Shown: positions 1 to 17,664, numbered from the stretch's first letter. The stretch is DNA of 64,000 bases from Rhabditoides inermis (GCA_963966185.1 CAWZYM010000185.1:435001-499000); one strand, 5' to 3'. Numbers and translations are program-made. The notes: generated by a model from the sequence alone, not told the origin.

Positions 1-111
1 GTGTTTATCTCGAAAGTCCGGTTTAACTTTAATACACACGAGATTGAGTTGAATTTCACGATGCAAAAACGATTAATTTGTAAGGTTGTGGTCGTGTCTT
101 GGGTAGAGTGT

Positions 112-1237
112 CTAGTGGTAGCGACGCCTCTAAAAAGCAATCGATCGATAATCGATCGATAATCAAATGACACTCACGGCAGCGCTGATGTGGAGGTGCT
201 CAATGCCGGCCGCCTGGTCGCGAACCTACAGTAAGAATTTAAACTACCGTAACCCGTACTAGAGTTACCGTACCTCGCGCATCCGATGGCAGAGTCCCTC
301 GGTGAACGGATCGTCGTGATCGAGACGCTCGCGAACCTCCGAACGCACGTCCGCCACCTAGACTTCAATATACCGTATCCCACATTAAATCTACCGTACC
401 CAATAGTCAATCTACCGTACCCCATAGTCAATCTACCGTAACCCACATCGGCGCGCAGCATGCGAATCTCGGGCTTGTTGTGGCCGACGCCCGCATCCAG
501 ACCGTCGAGACGCTCGATCAGGTTCTGAAGGCGAATTACGGTAACTGTTAGGTATACGGTATGTACCGTATACCTGGAGAGTGTCGAGGCTGCCGGCGAG
601 AAGGCGGCGGTCCTCCTCGGCAAGGGGAGTGTACGACGTCTCCGACTCACTCTCCTCGGTCCCGTACGGATCGGCGCCCGCGGGGACCTAAGTATACGGT
701 AGGTGCGTCGGTATACGGTAGTACAGTACCCTCTTCTCCGACTCCTTCTCCTTGCTGCTCTTCTGACTGGGCTGAGAGGAGGTGGGCGTCTCCTTCTGAT
801 TCTCCTCCAGGTCCTTCACCTTCGAGAGCAGAAAGCGCACCGCGTCCGTCAGAACCGAGAGCTAGGGATACGGTAGATTACATTATAAAGAATAACGTAT
901 ACAGTATAGTAATACAGGTTATCGTAAAAAGAAACACTCAGTTACCACGCATAGAGTACGATACAATACAATCACGGTGTCTCCAGTACGATTACGGTAT
1001 TACCGTACCTCGATGGGCACATCCTCGGCGACCTGGCTGCGCTTAGTGTAGGTGACGAGGCGCAGCTCCGTTTTGCACACGTCCTCCGAGGGATACGAGC
1101 GGCGCAGCACCATGCACCTGGAGGGGAACGAGTAAGGGGAGTGAACAAGTAAACAAGTAAACAACCCACTTCCTCGGCAGCGGCTTGCCGGCCTTGCCCT
1201 CATCCTTGTCTGAAAGGGGTGGGTGAGGTGAGAGAGG

Positions 1238-1272
<35 letters not shown>

Positions 1273-1302
1273 CGCACTCTTCTTTCCGTCCTTGCGAGTC
1301 AT
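112..1302 (-). CDS. Small coiled-coil/charged protein, unknown function (multi-exon)
   Basis: I do not recognise this gene. Reading the minus strand from an ATG at 1302 (MTRKDGKK) and joining exons at GT/AG signals gives a Lys/Glu-rich protein of roughly 250 residues. Exons lie near 1282-1302, 1170-1213, 1015-1115, 735-845, 577-690, 440-520, 280-358 and 178-230, and a final short exon ends in TAG at 112-114. Recognisable pieces are ELRLVTYTKRSQVAEDVPIE, FLLSKVKDLEENQKE, SLDTLQNLIERLDGLD and VRSEVRERLDHDD. Heptad-like spacing of Leu and charged residues suggests coiled coil. No signal peptide or membrane span is seen. Introns are short and full of TACCGTA words. The reading frame stays open across consecutive exons with protein-like composition, which supports a real gene, but exon edges are approximate and the function is unknown. 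Confidence 0.5.
235..1010. repeat. Cluster of TACCGTA/TACGGTA words in introns
   Basis: The heptamers TACCGTA and TACGGTA, with one-base variants, recur many times here (for example near 245-275, 370-435, 535-570, 692-722 and 870-1010), mostly next to splice donors of the minus-strand gene. The same words recur at 2920-3070, 4413, 29090, 36700-36880 and 61038-61083. They look like a dispersed short-palindrome repeat that also supplies GTACGG-type donors. Confidence 0.6.
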
Positions 1303-2951
1303 GTCTCCTCTCTCTCTCTCGTTCGACCGTCGGATGCGAGCGCGCGACAGGCGAGTGACTGGTGCTAGCTATCCATCGAGACGTGTCGACACTATATGAT
1401 ATGCAAATGAGGGGATGGTAATATGTGGGCGTGGCTTGTGATTAGCTTTCTCACATCTCCTTATCATCTCCTTCATCATGTACACTTCTGAAGAAATCGT
1501 TGCTGTGCTTAGCGTTGATGTACAAAGTTTTCGAAATTTTGAAGCTTTTCATTAGTTCGGATAAACCCGTTTTGTGTTTTGTCGTTTTATCAAACCACTT
1601 ATAATTCTTTATTTAAAAAAAAACAATAACATACATTTCACACTTAAAAAAAACTTAGTGCATAGTGTCGGCGTTGCACAACGCTGCACAATTGTTTTAG
1701 CGTCCACTGTTCGCGCATTTGATTGATTGAATTCTGGTCCTTTGAATCATCGTCGCCGTTCGTCCTTTTGTTGTTGTTTTCCAGTATTGCTTATCAGTTA
1801 TCGATTCATAATCTAGTCAAACGAGTTTGCCACAGACCGTAGGTCGTTGTTTACGCTCACCTGCCGGCTCAGTCGCTCTCTCACTCCCTCCCACTTCTCT
1901 CATTCCCACTACCAACAACTCTACATTTTCGCCAAATTTTTTGTCAACTGCCCACAATCGGAGTCGCTGCGGAAAATCGGATGTTTTCCCCGTGTTTTCA
2001 TTCGCATCACCCCGTGTTGATAACGCCCACTTATCATCGGCCGGTCAAATTGTGTATCACCAATCTCTCATTATATTTTCATGTCTCGATTGTGATAGCA
2101 CGTTCGTCAACATTACATTTGCAGTGCAGGCCATGTTAATAGAATGTAAACAAGGTTTTGCGAGTCGATGCAATCGTTCGGCGCCCCATTTCTCTCACGC
2201 TCTGACCACCTCTCTTTCTGTTGTCTGAGCATACTCCGCTCACACATGCGAACTCTTTTCCCCTAACGCACGTTGCCGCAGCGTGTTTTTCGTCATATTC
2301 TCCTGGTCCGCACGCATGCCTCTGTCAGCTGTTATCGATTGCAGCGTGTTGTGTGGTTGGCAGTTTGGTTTATTGTGATGGTAGCAGAGCCTGCATCTCA
2401 AGAATTCTCTAGGATGATTTCATCTTATCACAAATCAGATAAGCTACGTTCCATGAATAAATCCGTGGCCTGTTCCTGTATCGATTCTGCCATTGCGAGT
2501 TATGCGAAAAGTAGTGACCTTGCTTTCATTTTCAAGAGTGTAAAGAGGAACCTAAACTCGAATCGCACTCTCTCGCTTCGCTGCTTTTGGATTATTTGAC
2601 CAGTTTCAAGGTTCCGACGTAGTCTAGTCTAGTGATTTTGCTATGTTGTACGGAGCCGTGCATCAATCCTCATTATCTCTCCAACCAGGAACCGGGTCAT
2701 ACCTGACCATTACAGTATTCCGTTTTGAAAACCAGTCAAAAGTGTGTCGGCTCCACTGCAACGCGCGTTTCAATCTATTCACTCCATCTCTATCCAAATA
2801 TCCGCTCCAAATCCATTGTTGTAACATTTTTGCCCGCCATGGAAACCTGTCCCGAAGTTCTAGCGGTAAACACACATCTCGCCATCTCTTGTTTTGTCTA
2901 TTTCGCGATTTCAACGTACCGTATACCTACAGTAATCTGCACTTCTTGCAG
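1303..2951. other. Intergenic region upstream of aminotransferase; no gene seen
   Basis: No convincing exon was found on either strand. The open frames here have biased, non-protein-like composition and no splice-consistent continuation. The interval should hold the promoters of the divergent gene pair (minus gene at 112-1302 and plus gene at 2952). The aminotransferase start codon directly follows CTTCTTGCAG, so either a 5'UTR intron ends there or a spliced leader is trans-spliced there; the sequence cannot say which. Confidence 0.5.
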
Positions 2952-9377
<6,426 letters not shown>

Positions 9378-9582
9378 ACACTGCGTAGCTGCCCTCGTGG
9401 AGTCTACTGCGTAGACTCGCACCTTAGATATTCTGTATTTAGTAGCACTCACTTTGTATAACACCCTCAAGTTTTAGATGTTGATAACTGGCCACATACG
9501 TTGTATCATATACCTTTTTATAATGTTAGTCTCAAGTTGTGTGTATAGCTACTGACACTATTGGCGTCTGTACCATACTTTT

Positions 9583-9588
9583 AATAAA
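9583..9588 (+). terminator. Poly(A) signal AATAAA of GOT1
   Basis: AATAAA lies about 205 bases after the aminotransferase stop in an AT-rich stretch. The duplicated 3' copy keeps the same signal at 19394-19399. Confidence 0.7.
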
Positions 9589-9792
9589 TAATTATTGCTA
9601 ATAATTAAGTTAAGGTATCATGATATTCCGAAATCACTCTAAATCTGCCCAGAAGAAAGAATCACTGTCCTCATCACGACACTCTATCGGCAATCGTCAA
9701 GTGGTGCTATTTTGGTTTTGTGGTGTCGATGAGTGGATGTCGATACTATGGTGTCCTGATGGTGACACCAAACACGACTGCAAAACGTGCAG

Positions 9793-10187
9793 TAGCGAGT
9801 TTCGGAGTAATGAGAGACCTGGGACTGCACGACATCCTCTCGGCGCTGCGGTTCATACACGAGAACTCCGAGCTGTGGGGAGTGAACACGGAGAGAATCA
9901 CGGTAGGAAAACACTGCTAACATTCACCTTACGTAAGTAGCGGCCGGTCTCTTCGAAACTCTTTTCGATACAGACTTCGAAGAGACTGACCACACCTTTA
10001 TCGATTCAAGTAGCTGTCAGTCTCTTTGAAACACTTCGGAATTGCTGTTCGAATCACCCTCGGAGTACTACCAAATACTTCGGAACACTTCGGAATCGCT
10101 TTGAGACTGAACCCGTTCAGCTGGCTGGCGCGAGCTCGGGCGCGGCGCTCGTCGGACTCCTCGCTGTCTCGCCGGCTGCCACAGGCG
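9793..10187 (+). pseudogene. Carboxylesterase-type (alpha/beta hydrolase) gene fragment
   Basis: Two consecutive exon-like pieces encode the centre of a type-B carboxylesterase. Exon 9793-9902 reads GVMRDLGLHDILSALRF then HENSELWGVNTERIT and is followed by donor gtagga. After an intron ending in cgttcag, 10121-10187 reads LAGASSGAALVGLLAVSPAA in phase. Known family pattern: the GLxDxxxAL block, then RIT, then the GxSxG nucleophile elbow; here the elbow is GASSG with its serine present. I see no N-terminal exons, no oxyanion HGG block, and no acid/His regions nearby, so this looks like an isolated fragment, although distant exons cannot be excluded. The first of these exons is also the far edge of the segmental duplication at 17665-19596. 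Confidence 0.6.
9937..10092. repeat. Short interspersed repeat with GGTCAGTCTCTTCG-type ends
   Basis: The core words AGTAGCGGCCGGTCTCTTCG and CGAAGAGACTGACC form inverted ends, followed by units such as ACACTTCGGAA. Related copies lie at 33593-33655 and 34806-35004. It occupies the esterase fragment intron. Confidence 0.55.
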
Positions 10188-10317
10188 CGTACTTGGGAAC
10201 TTGGGGTTTCCATTCTTGTGAAACTTCATTATTCCAAACCAACGACTCCGGGTTGGTGGTGGCTCAAACGGTCAGATGACAGGAGTCGTTTGATCCAATC
10301 ATTCTCTCTTTTCTCTC

Positions 10318-10526
<209 letters not shown>

Positions 10527-10892
10527 GACGGCAGTGCGATTTATTGATCGGCTTCTTTAGATGTTGGTGAAGATGAATAGTTGTCAGTTTCATGAACGAT
10601 ATTTATTGAATACTTCTATATTCAGCTTTCGCAACATTTTTTTTAAATTAAAAATAAATACATTTCATCAACTGATCGAGACTACGGGATTTCATAATCA
10701 AAAAGTAGTAATATTTATCCGAAATAAGAGATTTACACCACGTACACAACTTTGGTGATGTAATTTAGATTTTTTTAAAAATATTTGTTCTTTTTTTTGT
10801 TTGTTCAAATTTTTGTAATGTTGTTTTGTTTGTTTAAATATCTATGACGCTTATGCAGTGGCAGTCTCAGGGGCCCTCTACCATCCATCGAG

Positions 10893-13393
10893 ATGCCTCC
10901 TCGTCGCTCGAAACAACCGTTAGTGTTTGTAAAGTTTTTTGCATGTTGTTGTTTGTTGTAATGGCTTTGCTTACAGAAAATTCGAGTTCGATAACAATCC
11001 GTTTGCGGCTGCGTTTTGCGAGCTGAACGAACAACGATTGTGAGTTCGATATATGCAGCCTAGCCTGTCGAAATATCACCCTGGTTTTGTTGTAGGAGCG
11101 GTATGTTTTGCGATGTCGAGCTGGTAGCTGGCACGGGAAAGCAAAAGGCCGAGGTGAGGATACATTATAGTTTGATACTTACATTTATAGTGTACATCAT
11201 TACAGATTACTGCACACAAGAACGTTTTGGCCGCGTCGTCTCCTTACTTCAAGGCCATGTTCAGCAACAGATTCGAGGAGAACAAGAAACACAAGGTTGA
11301 GGTAAAGGTAAGTTGTTTAATTGATTTGCTCATTTATCGTTCTCGAATCAGAGCATGACGGAAAAGGCTCTGACGACGATCATCGAGTACATGTATGTCG
11401 GTAAGATCAGCTACGGTACGAATTGAGATATATTTATATTCGATGGCTATAAATATTTGATTCCATTAATTTTCAGATGCGTCGTCGGTGCAGAGTTTGA
11501 TGCACGCCGCGTCGATGCTGCTCATGGACGATCTCAAGGAGGCGTGCGGAAAGTGCGTTGTTGTTAGCATTGTTGTTGTCACTGTTGTTGTTCGTGGTTG
11601 TGTTGTATTCCTCCAGTCAAATCAGGTACCTCTCATCTTCTGTGTCTGATTTCACCTGTGTTGATCTGCTCTCTATCGGATCGCGCTACAACTGCCAGGA
11701 AATGATCAACGTTGCCAGCAAGCACATCAAGAGGAACTTCAAGTGAGTCAATTCTGCACGACATAGACGTTGTGACCTCATCCAGACGGATTTCGTCGTC
11801 TGGCGCTTTGCGTGAAGTGGACCGAGAGATGGTGTCTCTTCTTCTCATGGCGGACGATCTGACTGGAGGGGAGAAGGCTGTCTACGAGTTCCTCGTAGAT
11901 TGGGTTCGAGCCGATCCGGAGACGCGAGCTGATGAGCTGCCGAGGTGTGGAAAGGGATAAAGAAGCAGACGCGGACACACATATTGCAGCCTTCTGCCTC
12001 TGATCCGCTTCCCTCAACTGGGCGGAGCGTTCGTCGCGGACAAAGTTGCCGGTGAGCCTCTGATTTCTGGGAACCCGCGCTGCTCCGAAATCTACATCAA
12101 TGCACTCAAGGTGGGTGTTCCAATCGGAATGTTTGGAAGATAGTGCCTTGATAGTACTTTGCTGCTGCTTCGGATAGCAGTGACGCGGCTGGCCGGTATG
12201 GAAGCGCTAGCTGGGACCGCGCTCGCAATGTGTTCCCGTTCCAAGTGTCCACCAGGCAGTGGACGCATCCCACCACACCTCTCTCCAACCGGTAGCGTTC
12301 CTCCGAGATTCGCGTGCTATATATTAAATTGTAGCAAGAGTCACGGCGCTGCCGTCATCGATGGACTCATCTTCTCGATTGGGGGCTATGGCGGAGTCGT
12401 CGGCCAGCGCCAGGCCCCCGGTGATGAACGCAACTTCGATACACTCTGCTCCTGCGAGGTGTGGAACACATACTCGGGTCAGCATTTCACGCATTTCATT
12501 TTCTGTTCATTTCCATATTTCTTCAGGTCAGCCGACGTGGATCGCCAGTCTGCCGCAACCCCGCGACTTTCTCGGAGTGTGCGCGTCGACGGAGCGTGTC
12601 TACGCCGTCGGTGGAATGACGTTTGATTTGGACGGAAGTGACAGTCCTCGCACAGTGTACATCTACGACCCGCTGCGCGACGAGTGGACGAACGGACCCG
12701 ACACCATCCATGCCGGGTACACTTGTTTGTAGTGACTGTATGACAAGTGTTATTATTTGAAGGTGTGATGATGTGGCGATGATGGATCAATGTGTGTACG
12801 CTGTGAGTGAAATGTGGGATACGCGCACGCGCGGATGGCAGGCTATCGCGAGCCCGCATCAGCGAGCGCGTGGTGTCTGTCGACTGGCTGTTGTCGGCGA
12901 CCAGATGTTCGTTCCATGCGGAAACGGCTCTGCGGATGTGAAGGTAGGCGGAAATGCGTGTTCGATTAGTTTCTTGATTCTTAGATGGAGGTGTACGATC
13001 GACGGGCGGACGCGTGGCGCGAGACGGACACCCCTAGTCTGAGCGTGGAGGGCGCGGGTGTGACTGTAAGCGAGGGTCGCATTGTCGTCGCAGGAGGAGT
13101 CCTGCCGCTCACATGGGACTTCGTACAGTCTGTCAAGGTTTGTTTGATTTGAACGATAATATCATGTTATACTTATTCACAATATGTAGGTGCTGGACGG
13201 CGGTGAGTGGAAGGAGGTGGAATGCGAGGGGTTCGGCACCCGCTGCTACAACCGCCTATGTACTGTCGACGGAGTGAGTAGTACTTTCGCGATGTTCAAC
13301 TTCTTTGTCGTTCAGGTGGTGTTCTCGATGGGAGGCTACAACGCCAGGAGCCGCACCGGCGGTGACATCGTCTGCCTCGCGGTCGGAGTGTAG
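10893..13393 (+). CDS. BTB-BACK-Kelch protein 1 (likely Cul3 adaptor)
   Basis: My 16-exon model sums to 1752 nt (583 residues plus stop) in one frame: 10893-10918, 10977-11039, 11096-11153, 11206-11307, 11352-11415, 11477-11552, 11626-11742, 11786-11944, 11990-12110, 12155-12291, 12335-12477, 12527-12716, 12763-12943, 12985-13137, 13190-13273, 13316-13393. Residues about 25-125 are a BTB domain (FCDVELVAG, ITAHKNVLAASSPYFKAMF, IIEYMYVGKI). A BACK domain follows (YNCQEMINVASKHIKRNF, AVYEFLVDWVRAD). Then come kelch blades: IFSIGGYGG, VYAVGGMTFD, VYDRRADAWRE, RIVVAGG, VFSMGGYNAR. Such proteins typically hand substrates to Cullin-3 ubiquitin ligases; substrate unknown. A paralog follows directly at 13718, sharing exon phases and a 323-bp nearly identical tract. 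Confidence 0.88.
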
Positions 13394-13717
13394 ATGCGTT
13401 GAAAGAAGAAGATTGATATAGTTACGTATTTGATGCCTCGTATTTCTATTTCGTAACCACTTTTGTTACTGAATATATGTAATAAGTTACGTCATCAAAA
13501 CTTTTCGCTTTCATGACGGTTTCATATTTTCATAATAGTTTTGTTTCATTTTGCTTAATGTGTGCTACTTTAATATACTCTTGTTTTTTGTGTTCCAGTT
13601 TTTATGAAAATAAGATTCGTTCACAATGCGAGTGGAATTCCCAAGAATTTCTTATCTGAACATGGTTTGTTAGATTGGTTTTAGTTTCTGCAGTATTCCA
13701 GGACGTGAGTTGTGAAA
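13394..13717. other. Spacer between the two Kelch genes
   Basis: About 320 bases, AT-rich, with no exon seen. It must hold the 3' end of Kelch 1 and the promoter or trans-splice site of Kelch 2 (ttccag lies about 20 bases before the ATG at 13718). Confidence 0.5.
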
Positions 13718-16700
13718 ATGTCGCAGCAGCCACCTGGGGACAAGTGAGTCCCTAGTCGTTGTTCTAGTGATTGATGGATGGTGTCTCGAAAATGTCTTGG
13801 TTATGTATTTTGTACTTTATTCTTTCCCTTTTCACTATTTCTCATTGATTGTTTCCAGCCCGTTCACCTTCGAGGTGGCTCCGTTTGGACCAGTCTTCTG
13901 CCGCCGACTCAACGACATGCGACTGTGGGTGGAGAGCATTGTGGCAGTTTATTTTTCGTACTACCTTTAATCAATAACAAAGGAGTGAGTGGGTGTGACT
14001 TCTTTCAGACGTGGTGAGTTGTGCGATGTGGAGCTTGTGGGTGGGGAGAACGCGGATAGGGTCGAGGTGAGATCGCGCTTTCAATGCATTGTAATAATTA
14101 GTATAGTTTGAGGTATTGATTATTGTAGATATCTGCTCACAAGAACGTGTTGATGGCGTCGTCCCCGTACTTCGAGGGAATGTTCAACAATGGATTCGAA
14201 GAGCACAAGAAACAAAGAATCGAAATCAAGGTTGGATTAGGTGTTCTCATATCATCTTACCAGTTGTGTTGATAAGTGTTAGTTTTATGAATACACTAGA
14301 TCCTGAATTCTTCCTTTACATTTTTTTCTATTTAGTTTAACAAATAGTCTTGTAATGATGCCCTTTAGGGTGTGACTGGCGCGTCTCTGTCGACGATTGT
14401 CGAATACATGTACACTGGAAAGATCAACGGTTTGTTTTATATTGTTTTCATTCTAGTAATGTGCTATCTAGGCCCGTCGTCCGTTCGTGACCTGATGCAC
14501 ACCGCGTCGATGCTGCTCATAGACGATATCAAGGAGGCGTGCGGAAAGTGAGTGATTGTGGTGTTGTTATTTTATCAATATTATTGCTGGTACCTCTCAT
14601 CTTCTGTGTCTGATTTCACCTGTGTTGATCTGCTCTCTATCGGATCGCGCTACAACTGCCAGGAAATGATCGACGTTGCCAGCAAGCACATCAAGAGGAA
14701 CTTCAAGTGAGTCAATTCTGCACGACATAGACGTTGTGACCTCATCCAGACGGATTTCGTCGTCTGGCGCTTTGCGTGAAGTGGACCGAGAGATGGTGTC
14801 TCTTCTTCTCATGGCGGACGATCTGACTGGAGGGGAGAAGGCTGTCTACGAGTTCCTCGTAGATTGGGTTCGAGCCGATCCGGAGACGCGAGCTGACGAG
14901 CTGCCGAGGTGAGAAAAAAGAGAGAGGGGGAGAGATCGAAAATATGAATTAGGGTTGATAGCGGAAGTTGTTAATTTCAGTCTTCTCTCGCATGTGCGCA
15001 TGCCTCTGCTAGGCAATATGTTCATTTTGGAGAAGGTCGGTTCGGAGTCTCTGATCACTGGAGATCCGCGTTGCTTGGAGATCTACATCAACTCACTCAA
15101 GGTGAGTGAGTGAGTGAGTGAGTGAGTATTGTATTGGCAGTACTGTACGGCGGCTGCGACTAGTCCGGAGGCGGCAGGTCGCTACGGCAGCGCCTGCTGG
15201 GGCCAGAGGCGCACCTCGTTTTCGTTTGCGGTCTCCGGCAAGCAGTGGACGACCCCTGGCAAGATGCTCGCCAAGCGGTTTGTTCTGAAGAATCATGTGA
15301 GTAAATATTGAATGATTAAGCAAATGGCACGGCGTCGCTGCGATTGACAGTCACATTTTCTCGATCGGCGGCAACAATGGAACAGACCAACTCAGTAGCT
15401 GTGAGGTCTTCGATGTTTACAGTGGTGAGTTTTAATTTTCAAAAATACTACCAAGTAAAAGTAGTTGGTTTGTACTGTTGTCTCAGTTGAGCAAAAGGAC
15501 TGATATGTTTTCAATGGAGACATGTGCCAACAGGCTCACTCTCTCATACCAGTGCAAAACATCCTTATTATAATGAACCCGTTTACAAAGTTATGCAGTT
15601 ATTATCTAAAACACAACTTCTGTTGTAACATAACACGTCGAATAATGCGGAAAGCCTGTTTGCACATGTTTCCATTGAAAACATTTCAGTTCTTTTTTGC
15701 TCAACTGGAGACAACAGTACAAACCAACTACTTTTACTTGGCAGTACTTTTGAAAGATAATATCTGTCCATTTCATAAATTTTGTTTCACAAAATTTCAT
15801 TTTCATACACATTCGCGATTCGCTGCGATGACACCGGCGCGCACCCGCTATTCGCCTATAGTTTTACAGTACCCTAAACTGTTGGTCAGTGAAAGTTTCA
15901 TCTCACACATTCACAGTTCCTATTCGCAAAGCTTATCACCACACCCAGTTAGCGTAGTGGTAACGCTCTCGCTTTGCAAGAATATGTTCGCGGGATCAGT
16001 TCCCTCTACTCACCCCAAGTTTTGTCAATTTGAAAACCTCATTGAAATACTCTGATCTTTCTCTCACCACCCTAATACCTCTCGTGAAAAGAGTGAAACT
16101 CATTTGCGAGCTTACTATAGGAAAAGTGCTTCATTCGGGAAAAGTCGTTTTGGAGCATTTTAGCGCGCGGGGACATCCAGTACAAACGAAAGGGCGCTGG
16201 CGCGCCCTCTCTAATGTTTTATTATTGGCACTCTGCGTGTTTCAGATGATTGTGTGTCGCAACCAATCGCCTCTCTTCCGACGCCATTGAATGCCCTTGG
16301 CGTATGCGCGTCGTCGAATCATGTCTATGCGTTCGTCAATCGCTCCACCCACATCTACGATCCGCAGCGCGACTCGTGGTCGAATGGACCCGCCACCATC
16401 GAAAAGAGGTATGTATAAATTCCATTGGGCTTCATATAAATAATGCATGATTTCGCGTTTGAGAACTGAGAACGCTGCGTGGATGGATGAGTGCGTGTTT
16501 GCAGCGGGGTCCGCATCACTCACTCCCAGCAGAACAGTCGAAATGTGGGACACGCGCAGTGGTGAGTGCGTTTGTCATGAGCAAGTACAGCTAGTCGACA
16601 AGTACAGACTGCTTTGTGTTCAGCTGGATGGCAGTCTCTCTCGGATATGCAGTCGGCACGATTCAGGTGTCGACTCGCCGCCGTCGGGGACAAACTGTTT

Positions 16701-17196
16701 GCACTCTGCGGAACATCTGGCGAGAAAGCACGTTACATCTTCGACTCTATAAAAGTTACTTCTCATAGGTCTCATTGTCTTCAGATGGAGGTGTACGACC
16801 GTCGGGCGGACGCGTGGCGTCTCACGGATACGCCGAATCTGAGCCGCGACGGCGCGGGTGTGACTGTGTGCGAGGGTCGCATTGTCGTCGCTGGCGGAGC
16901 TCTTCCGGACACCTGGGACTTCATCGACTTTGTTAAGGTACTGTGGATTTTATGTTATTAAAAAAAGTTATATACGTTCATGATTCATGTCCTGGATGGT
17001 TCTGAGTGGCGAGACGTGGTTTGCGAGGGATTCGAGAAGCGCTGCTACAACGGACTGTGCTCTGTGGACGGGGTGAGCGACGGGGTGAGCGTTTTTTTTC
17101 CCTATACACTCCATTGAGGTTCTGTTCTCATGCGGTGGATACAATGGCATCCACTCGGTCTGCGATGACATCGTCTGCTTTGCTTTGGATCTCTGA
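13718..17196 (+). CDS. BTB-BACK-Kelch protein 2 (paralog; two irregular splice acceptors)
   Basis: Tandem paralog of Kelch 1 with the same exon order and phases: 13718-13743, 13859-13924, 14009-14066, 14129-14230, 14369-14429, 14472-14547, 14590-14706, 14750-14908, 14981-15101, 15141-15277, 15321-15424, 16246-16408, and further exons to a TGA at 17194-17196. BTB motifs are LCDVELVGG, ISAHKNVLMASSPYFEGMF and IVEYMYTGKI; kelch motifs are IFSIGGNNG, VYDRRADAWRL, RIVVAGGALPDTWDF and LFSCGGYNG. Two oddities: the intron before 14590 has no AG at its 3' end (it ends in TG), and the homologous acceptor before 16989 is CAT, although an in-frame AG lies 21 bases upstream. The intron 15425-16245 is enlarged by repeat insertions. 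Coding frames stay open otherwise, so this is either functional with unusual splicing or in early decay. A Cul3-adaptor role is inferred from the family. Confidence 0.75.
15438..15754. mobile_element. Foldback/MITE element in Kelch 2 intron
   Basis: Arms of about 105 bases at 15438-15545 and 15650-15754 are inverted near-copies (ends TTCAAAAGTACT / CCAAGTAAAAGTAGTTGG, inner TTTTCAATGGAGACATGTG) around a centre of about 100 bases. There is no ORF. It is part of the expanded intron. Confidence 0.8.
15935..16125 (+). mobile_element. tRNA-like repeat, copy A (partner of 39583-39896)
   Basis: Contains a tRNA-like head (TTAGCGTAGTGGTAACGCTC with A-box character, then CGGGATCAGTTCCC at the B-box position). 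A body shared with the 39583-39896 element follows: TTTTGTCAA-TTGAAAAC-CTCATT, CACCACCCTAAT-CCTCTCGT, then ACTCATTTGCGAGCTTACTA at the end. The last part matches the terminal repeat of the other copy. The left end is not clear. Confidence 0.6.
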
Positions 17197-17336
17197 GGAC
17201 GCGGAGAGAGAAGAGAGGACATTATTAGAGTATTCTCGTTTTTGAAACCTCTCATGACGATATCATTTTTCATATTTGCTTTGTGTCGTTGTTGTTATAT
17301 GTGCGCTAGTTTAATATTTAAAAAAAACGTGTTCTA

Positions 17337-17541
17337 GTTTTGATGAACTCAATATTCGGGAGTGGACGAACGCAGGCAAACTCACCCAGAAGAGGCGTGT
17401 GCTCATACTACTCGCCATAACAAGTCTTATTTGGTCAGGAAAGAGCTTGTCAGTGCTCGGTGATAAGATATCTGTGGTGGGCGGCAACAGCGGCAACGAC
17501 GACCTCGCAAGTTGCGAGACCTTTGCAGTCTATCCCGATGG
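17337..17541 (+). pseudogene. Remnant of a third Kelch gene
   Basis: Fragments REWTNAGKLTQKRRV and LSVLGDKISVVGGNSGNDD then LASCETFAVYPDG align with the first kelch blade of the two upstream genes (for example RQWTHPTT and IFSIGGYGG). The donor-like position after YPDG is kept. No BTB or BACK exons precede it and no further blades follow; about 120 bases later the aminotransferase duplicate begins. It is best read as a truncated third tandem copy. Confidence 0.6.
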
Positions 17542-17664
17542 TTAGTCCCCTGGACGCCGTCGGAGGGTGCCAAATATGTATACAGGGAACACTGTATGCG
17601 AACGGTAGAAGGATTGACTTGCGGGGAGAGAGGTAGGAGAGAGAGAGAGATAAACGGAAAGAGA

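Noticed and set aside
1827..2599. Open frames upstream of GOT1 as possible genes or leader exons
   Set aside because: No homology recognised, no consistent splice sites, composition like intergenic DNA, and overlapping frames equally open.
13767..14017. Plus-strand frames starting in the first Kelch 2 intron
   Set aside because: They read through an intron into the exon at 13859-13924. The spliced model with Kelch 1 phases explains the coding part.
15945..16013. Functional tRNA gene (Ala-like, anticodon TGC)
   Set aside because: The B-box region GGGATCAGTTCCC is imperfect, the anticodon and acceptor stems do not pair, and the sequence is shared with a dispersed repeat.
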